NCBI GenBank assembly: GCA_964607765.1 | Contig: CAZSNT010000119.1 | Span: forward strand, 1 to 32,457 | DNA: 32,457 bases | DNA from: CAZSNT01 sp964607765 | GTDB taxonomy: Bacteria; Verrucomicrobiota; Lentisphaeria; Oligosphaerales; JABHEG01 | Direction: 5' to 3' | Shown: piece after piece, positions 28,322 to 32,457 of the stretch | Position numbering within the stretch: position 1 is the stretch's first letter | Layout of the letters: each line of letters starts with the position of its first letter | The notes under the pieces: generated by a model | Database searches by the model: none | Told to the model about the DNA's origin: nothing | Seen by the model: only the letters and a program-made list of their open reading frames with translations | Program-made: the position numbers and the translations under genes

Positions 28322-28352
28322 GCCCGATCCAGACTGATCGGGCTTTTCTTTT
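28322..28352 (+). terminator. Intrinsic terminator, possibly a purA leader attenuator
   Basis: The 8-bp stem 28322-28329 / 28336-28343 (GCCCGATC / GATCGGGC, 6-nt loop) is followed by TTTTCTTTT. Upstream, GGGCAAA at 28294-28300 can pair with TTTGCCC at 28319-28325, which overlaps the terminator's left arm, so two mutually exclusive folds exist. It could instead simply end transcripts from the upstream gene, or define a short RNA of about 55 nt. Confidence 0.65.
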
Positions 28353-28402
28353 GGGGGTGGCCTTGGCCGCCATCCGGCATTGACGAAACTGGAGCAGTAA
28401 CA

Positions 28403-29686
28403 ATGGCAAGCACGGTCTTGGTCGGCCTGCAATGGGGTGACGAGGGTAAAGGCAAGATCATCGATTTCCTGACTGAAACGGCCGACGTTGTCGCGCGTTT
28501 CCAGGGCGGGAACAACGCGGGGCACACCGTTGAGGTGGGTGACGAGAAGTTTGTGCTGCATCTGATTCCGTCCGGGATTCTGCGGCCTGAGGCGCTGTGC
28601 GTGATTGGCAACGGCGTTGTGGTCAACCCGCTCGCGCTTCTGGAGGAGATGGAGGGGCTTCGGGCGCGGGGTATCGATCTGGAAGGGCGTTTGCAGCTGA
28701 GCACTCGCGCCCAACTGGTGTTTGATTACCACTGCAGGCTGGACGGACTGCTCGAGAGCAAACTCGGTGACAGCAAGATCGGCACGACGAAACGGGGGAT
28801 CGGTCCGGCCTACGCTGACAAAGTGAACCGGGTGGGGATCCGCGCTGCGTTGCTGTGCCACCCCGAACTGCTCGAGGCGCGTTTCCGGACGCAGGCGGCG
28901 TTCCAGAACAAGATTTTCGCCGATGCTGGGGAACCGGTGTTGGACATTGACGCGGAGTGGGCCAGGCTCAAGCCTGCCGCTGCCGCTCTTGCGCCTTTCG
29001 TGCACGACACCGTGCTGACCGTGAATCGGGCGGCAGCCGCCGGCAAGGAGGTGCTGTTCGAGGGGGCCCAGGGCACGTGGCTCGATGTGGACTATGGCAC
29101 GTACCCGTATGTGACAAGCAGCAACACGACCAGCGGCGCAGCCTGCACGGGCGGCGGCGTTGCTCCGAGTCGGATTCAGCATGTGGTCGGCGTGGCCAAA
29201 GCGTACACAACGCGTGTGGGCAGCGGGCCATTCCCCACCGAACTGGAAGACGAGACCGGTGAGCTCATGCGTTCGGTGGGTGCGGAGTTCGGCGCGACCA
29301 CGGGCCGGCCGCGGCGGTGTGGCTGGTTCGATGCGGTGGCGACCCGTTACGCCGCGATGGTGAACGGCGTGGACGGCGTGGCCTTCACGAAGGTGGATGT
29401 GCTGGACTCGTTCAAGACCATCAAGATCTGTGTCGCCTACGATTTGAACGGTCAGCGTGTGACGGACATGCCGTCGGATTGTGCCGATATCACGGCCGCA
29501 GTTCCGGTGTACGAAGAGTTCGAGGGGTGGCAGGCCTCCACGTGCGAGGCGCAGAGCCAAGCTGACCTGCCCGCTCGTGCGCAGGCCTATCTGGCGCGTT
29601 TGTCGGAGTTGATCGAGGCCCCGGCGAGCATTGTGTCGGTCGGGCCCAAACGCAGTCAGACGTTCGCCGTTTCCGACGACTCCTGA
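28403..29686 (+). CDS. purA: Adenylosuccinate synthetase
   Basis: This 427-residue protein, normal length, catalyses GTP-dependent condensation of IMP with aspartate, the first committed step from IMP to AMP. Visible signatures: QWGDEGKGK (10-18) with catalytic Asp13, GGNNAGHTV with His41, the signature-like KIGTTKRGIGPAYADK region, EGAQGTWLDVDYGTYPYVTS and TGRPRRCGWFD, then TKVDVLD in the GTP-binding part. The start is ATG 28403, preceded by GGAG at 8 nt; the longer upstream frame runs through the terminator hairpin and is rejected. It may be controlled by the leader at 28262-28352. uppS begins 32 nt after its stop on the same strand. Confidence 0.97.
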   Translation: MASTVLVGLQWGDEGKGKIIDFLTETADVVARFQGGNNAGHTVEVGDEKFVLHLIPSGILRPEALCVIGNGVVVNPLALLEEMEGLRARGIDLEGRLQLSTRAQLVFDYHCRLDGLLESKLGDSKIGTTKRGIGPAYADKVNRVGIRAALLCHPELLEARFRTQAAFQNKIFADAGEPVLDIDAEWARLKPAAAALAPFVHDTVLTVNRAAAAGKEVLFEGAQGTWLDVDYGTYPYVTSSNTTSGAACTGGGVAPSRIQHVVGVAKAYTTRVGSGPFPTELEDETGELMRSVGAEFGATTGRPRRCGWFDAVATRYAAMVNGVDGVAFTKVDVLDSFKTIKICVAYDLNGQRVTDMPSDCADITAAVPVYEEFEGWQASTCEAQSQADLPARAQAYLARLSELIEAPASIVSVGPKRSQTFAVSDDS

Positions 29687-29718
29687 CGGGGGCCTGTCCA
29701 GAGAGGTCGGTAGGCTCG

Positions 29719-30444
29719 ATGGACCCGAACACGCCAGCCAATATCCCTCAGCACGTTGCCATCATCATGGACGGCAACGGGCGCTGGGCACAGGAACGCG
29801 GGGAACCGCGCATCGCAGGGCACCGCGCTGGTGCGGAGAGCGTCCGGCGTGTAGTGGAAGCGTGCTCCGAGGTGGGTGTCGAGTACCTGACTCTCTACGC
29901 GTTCAGTACGGAGAACTGGGGTCGGCCCACCGGTGAGGTGGAGGCGTTGATGGGGTTGCTGCGGCAGTTCCTCCGGGAGCAACTGCCGGAGCTGCAGCGT
30001 CACAGTGTCCGGCTGAGGGCGATTGGCGAGCTGGACCGGCTGCCTCGCGGCGTGCGTTGGGCTCTGAACCGTGCCATTGAGGGGACGAAGTCCAACGAGC
30101 GCGGCGTTCTGACGCTGGCGCTGAGCTACGGGGCGAGGGCGGAGATTACCGGTGCCGCGCGCGCGCTGGCGCAGCGTGTTGAGCGCGGCGAGATGAGCGC
30201 TGACGATGTCACGGAGTCGGCGCTGGCGGCTGAGCTGTACACTGCGGACATGCCTGATCCGGACCTGATCATCCGGACCGCCGGCGAGATGCGGCTGAGC
30301 AACTTCCTGCTCTGGCAGGCATCGTATGCGGAGTTCTGGGTGACCGAGGTCTACTGGCCGGATTTCACCAAGGATGTGTTCTTCAGGGCGTTGTCGGATT
30401 ACGGGCGGCGTTCGCGACGTTTCGGGGGAGTAGTAAGTGCTTAA
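29719..30444 (+). CDS. uppS: Undecaprenyl diphosphate synthase (cis-prenyltransferase)
   Basis: This 241-residue protein, typical length, elongates farnesyl diphosphate with isopentenyl units to the C55 carrier for peptidoglycan and other wall polymers. Motifs: HVAIIMDGNGRWA with catalytic Asp18, GHRAGAESVRR, YLTLYAFSTENWGRP, and the C-terminal PDLIIRTAGEMRLSNFLLWQ ... YAEFWVT that binds isopentenyl diphosphate. ATG 29719 is the only start that keeps the conserved N-terminus. The last 8 nt overlap the start of cdsA, an arrangement seen in many bacteria, so the pair is co-translated. Confidence 0.97.
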   Translation: MDPNTPANIPQHVAIIMDGNGRWAQERGEPRIAGHRAGAESVRRVVEACSEVGVEYLTLYAFSTENWGRPTGEVEALMGLLRQFLREQLPELQRHSVRLRAIGELDRLPRGVRWALNRAIEGTKSNERGVLTLALSYGARAEITGAARALAQRVERGEMSADDVTESALAAELYTADMPDPDLIIRTAGEMRLSNFLLWQASYAEFWVTEVYWPDFTKDVFFRALSDYGRRSRRFGGVVSA

Positions 30445-31330
30445 GACGCGACTGAAGACTAGTGTTCCTCTGATAGCGGTGGCGCTCTCCGGCTTTCTTT
30501 GGCCCGGACTGCCCGGCGCTGTCATTTTCTATCTGTTCGCTGCCGTGCTTGTTGTGTCTGCGGTGCGCGAGTACACGCAGATGGCCGAGACGATGGGGTA
30601 CGCCGTGTTCACTCGGGTGACCATCATCTTCGCCTTTGCGCTTCTCACGCTCACCTGTTTTTCGGCGCGTCCGGTGATCGGGTTGTTCGGTGTGGCGCAG
30701 GGCGTAGCGAACGAGGTCGTCCTGTTGGTTGCGTTCTTGGTCAGCGCATGGGTGTGCGCGCTGCGTCCTTTCGAGGGCAAGCAGAGCGTACAGCGCTACC
30801 TGCTGACCGTGGGCGGCTTCTTTGCGTTTGTGTGGCCGCTGAACTTCATCCCAAAGCTGTATTTCTGTGCCGGATTGGGCAGCACGGGGCGTTGGCTGAC
30901 GCTGTTCCTGATCATCGTGACGAAGATGGGTGACGTCGGCGCTTACGCCGCCGGGTCTTTGACGGCTTCCCGGGTGGGCGGCAATCGCAAGTTGGCCCCC
31001 ACATTGAGCCCGAAGAAGAGCTGGGAGGGCTTGTTCGGCGGCATTGCGGCATGCGTATTGAGCGCCTGCCTGTTCGTTGGGTTTGGCGGGCGCTGTCTGG
31101 AGGCGGACGGGATCCGGCTTCTGGGGCTTGGCGGGGCTGTGTGCTTCGGCGTGCTGGCCGCCGTTCTCGGGCTTGTCGGGGATTTGTCGGAGTCCGCTCT
31201 CAAGCGAGCGGCGGGGGTCAAGGACTCCGGTCGTCTTCCGGGGCTGGGCGGCGTGCTGGATATGATGGACAGCCTGCTGTTCGTAGGGCCGCTGTTCTAC
31301 GGCTACATCATCTTCCGGCTGACGACGTGA
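30437..31330 (+). CDS. cdsA: Phosphatidate cytidylyltransferase
   Basis: This 297-residue integral membrane protein, with about eight hydrophobic segments, makes CDP-diacylglycerol from phosphatidate and CTP, the branch point of phospholipid synthesis. The CDS signature is at the C-terminus: GDLSESALKRAAGVKDSGRL followed by PGLGGVLDMMDSLLF. Relative to the common PGHGGxxDRxDS version, His is replaced by Leu and Arg by Met; the Asp residues are kept. The start is GTG 30437, inside the uppS end, with GGGGGAG 7 nt before. TGA 31328-31330 is overlapped by a GTG that may start the next gene. This is the last complete gene before the sequence break at ~31,360. Confidence 0.95.
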   Translation: MLKTRLKTSVPLIAVALSGFLWPGLPGAVIFYLFAAVLVVSAVREYTQMAETMGYAVFTRVTIIFAFALLTLTCFSARPVIGLFGVAQGVANEVVLLVAFLVSAWVCALRPFEGKQSVQRYLLTVGGFFAFVWPLNFIPKLYFCAGLGSTGRWLTLFLIIVTKMGDVGAYAAGSLTASRVGGNRKLAPTLSPKKSWEGLFGGIAACVLSACLFVGFGGRCLEADGIRLLGLGGAVCFGVLAAVLGLVGDLSESALKRAAGVKDSGRLPGLGGVLDMMDSLLFVGPLFYGYIIFRLTT

Positions 31331-31366
31331 GCGAGGGTCGAGTGCGGGGGCCGAGCGCGGTGGTAC
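31328..31366 (+). pseudogene. Possible truncated start of the gene after cdsA (dxr?)
   Basis: GTG 31328 overlaps the cdsA stop (GTGA) and opens a frame VSEGRVRGPSAVV before the break. In many bacteria dxr follows uppS-cdsA and begins with a short basic segment and a hydrophobic VVxLGxTGSIG strand, so this may be its first 13 codons. That is inferred from gene order only; too little is present to identify it. Confidence 0.25.
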
Positions 31367-31380
31367 GCAGTTACGGGCTG
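31340..31380. other. Probable chimeric or recombination junction
   Basis: Upstream is the GC-rich uppS-cdsA block; downstream, starting mid-gene, is lower-GC DNA with the end of gpmI. The gpmI-like reading (TQLRAAETEKYPHVT) becomes recognisable from ~31365 with no start codon or 5' part. Confidence 0.7.
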
Positions 31381-31919
31381 CAGAGACCGAGAAATATCCG
31401 CATGTCACGTATTTTTTTAACGGCGGTCGCGAAGAACCGTTTGAAAATGAGGATCGTATCCTGGTGGCTTCGCCCAAGGTGGCTACGTACGATCTGAAGC
31501 CCGAGATGAGTGCACCGGAATTGGCCGACAGGGTGGTCGAAGCGCTGAGTAAAGAAAAACACCACTTCGTCTGTCTCAATTTTGCCAATTCAGATATGGT
31601 AGGTCATACCGGCGTCTTTGAGGCCGCCGTGGCGGCTGTAGAGGCGGTCGATGCGTGTGTACACAAAGTCGTTGACGCCGCCCTGGCTCACGGGTACAGC
31701 GTTAACCTGATCGCCGATCATGGAAATTCTGATCGTATGCAAAATCCGGATGGCAGCCCACACACGGCGCATACGACGGCACTGGTCCCACACCTTGTTA
31801 TTAAAGAGGGATTTAACGGCCCGGTAAGGGACGGGAAACTGGCCGACATTGCACCCACCATCCTGACACTTCTCGGCGAAGAGCCGCCTCCGGAAATGGA
31901 AGGTGACGTACTGGTATAA
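31365..31919 (+). CDS. gpmI: Cofactor-independent phosphoglycerate mutase, C-terminal fragment
   Basis: About 184 residues correspond to the last third of the ~510-residue enzyme that interconverts 3- and 2-phosphoglycerate using two Mn ions. Visible motifs: AAETEKYPHVTYFFNGGREE, EDRILVASPKVATYDLKPEM, NFANSDMVGHTG (metal-binding Asp and His), IADHGNSDRM (metal-binding Asp-His), HTAHTTALVPHLV, and the end LADIAPTILTLLGEEPPPEM. The N-terminal phosphatase-half residues, including the catalytic Ser, are absent because the gene starts at the junction. The sequence style (QLRAAETEKYPHVTYFFNGGRE) and composition suggest a Bacteroidota/Rhodothermota-type source, which is an inference. It is convergent with the sppA fragment, 27 nt away. 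An internal GTG at 31464 is not the true start. Confidence 0.88.
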   Translation, partial: TQLRAAETEKYPHVTYFFNGGREEPFENEDRILVASPKVATYDLKPEMSAPELADRVVEALSKEKHHFVCLNFANSDMVGHTGVFEAAVAAVEAVDACVHKVVDAALAHGYSVNLIADHGNSDRMQNPDGSPHTAHTTALVPHLVIKEGFNGPVRDGKLADIAPTILTLLGEEPPPEMEGDVLV

Positions 31920-31946
31920 ATAGAATTACAGATCCCCTTATTCGTC

Positions 31947-32456
31947 TTATTGGATCGAGATATCCACCGGTAACCGGGCCTGCACCGTACCGTGCTCCCC
32001 GGTAATCTGTTGTAGCGTTCGGGCCTGATTCAGAAGGAGACGCTCAGCCGGCGAAAATCGCAGGCGTGTCCATACGTCGACGGCACGTACACTGAGGCCG
32101 GTGCTCAGCTGTTCTAGAAAGGTTTTGGGTCGTGGGAGAATCCGGGTGCGGTATGGACCCTCTCCCATGCCGGCTCTGTCTGCGGCAATGGCAAGGGCCC
32201 TGTCGAGATCGCCGAGTTCATCTACGAGTCCGATCTCTTTTGCCGTGACACCCATCCATATACGTCCCCGGGCTACGGCGTCGACCGTTTCCACATCGAG
32301 GCCGCGACTTTCAGCTACTTTTTCCAGAAAAGACTGATACGTCTCGTCGGTCCAGGTCTGTAACAAACGGCGTTCCTGGTTGGAGAGCGCACGGACACCT
32401 GAAAAGAGGTCGGCATACGGGCTGGTTCGGACGACATCATGAGTGACGCCGAGCTT
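31947..32456 (-). CDS. sppA: Signal peptide peptidase SppA (protease IV), C-terminal fragment
   Basis: The frame is open from the right window edge to TAA at 31947-31949 (169 residues). It reads KLGVTHDVVRTSPYADLFSG, then LSNQERRLLQTWTDETYQSF, then VDAVARGRIWMGVTAKEIGL followed by VDELGDLDRA, the hallmark of the SppA/S49 C-terminal domain. The catalytic Ser and Lys lie upstream, outside the window. SppA degrades cleaved signal peptides in the inner membrane. A TTG at 32366 is internal and not the start. It belongs to the same lower-GC segment as the gpmI fragment and probably to a different organism from the rest of the window. Confidence 0.85.
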   Translation of the reverse strand, partial: KLGVTHDVVRTSPYADLFSGVRALSNQERRLLQTWTDETYQSFLEKVAESRGLDVETVDAVARGRIWMGVTAKEIGLVDELGDLDRALAIAADRAGMGEGPYRTRILPRPKTFLEQLSTGLSVRAVDVWTRLRFSPAERLLLNQARTLQQITGEHGTVQARLPVDISIQ

Positions 32457-32457
32457 A

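Noticed and set aside
28256..29686. Longer purA starting at 28256
   Set aside because: The extra 49 codons run through the terminator hairpin and have no PurA similarity; MASTVLVGLQWGDEGKGK at 28403 is the standard N-terminus.
31464..31919. Complete small gene starting at GTG 31464
   Set aside because: The GpmI homology continues upstream in frame to ~31365, so the GTG is internal and the gene is truncated by the junction.

Overview
The window looks like a metagenome contig from a GC-rich bacterium of the PVC group, most likely Kiritimatiellota or Lentisphaerota. That placement is an inference. It rests on the combination of a canonical FTLIELLVVIAIIAIL pseudopilin, a compact signal peptidase with a GDNRSMPID box, a purA / uppS-cdsA block, and giant secreted proteins made of GEVED, Calx-beta, autotransporter-type beta-strand and beta-helix modules.

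Positions 1-22,080 (minus strand) hold a duplicated two-gene module. Each copy has a structured 5' leader of about 280 nt, a 262-residue pseudopilin-like protein, and a giant secreted repeat protein starting 17-28 nt further on. The upstream module is leader 21782-22077, pseudopilin 20993-21781 and giant gene 5671-20975. The giant gene is interrupted by a 100-N scaffold gap; if the two gap edges are merged at their shared 20 bp it reads as one 5,060-residue protein. The downstream module is leader 5064-5362, pseudopilin 4275-5063 and a second giant gene that runs off the left edge (1-4246). The giant proteins share a C-terminal half, including 305 bp of identical DNA, but have different N-terminal halves: LamG and Calx-beta in one, a seven-repeat FG-GAP propeller in the other. 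The leaders share four stems with compensatory base changes and one loop motif. I cannot assign this RNA to a known class, and it is the best candidate here for something undescribed.

Positions 22,224-25,406 hold a membrane-anchored ankyrin protein (minus strand). Divergent from it is a plus-strand pair: a cyclic-nucleotide-binding protein with a non-HTH C-terminal domain, then a PilT-family ATPase 17 nt later. Positions 25,414-27,600 (minus strand) form a probable operon: lepB, an NTF2-like membrane protein, a pseudopilin and a small HNH protein. Several surface and pilus-type functions therefore sit together: pseudopilins, a retraction-type ATPase, a signal peptidase and giant exported proteins.

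Positions 27,600-31,330 carry a large palindromic repeat, a small DUF4404-type gene, a promoter plus terminator-like leader, and then purA, uppS and cdsA, with uppS and cdsA overlapping. A GTG overlapping the cdsA stop may be the start of the next gene, possibly dxr.

At about 31,360 the sequence changes abruptly. The last 1.1 kb has lower GC and carries the C-terminal third of gpmI, lacking its 5' part, convergent with a partial sppA. Both resemble Bacteroidota/Rhodothermota-type proteins. This is most likely a chimeric assembly join, so those two fragments should not be assigned to the same genome without checking.
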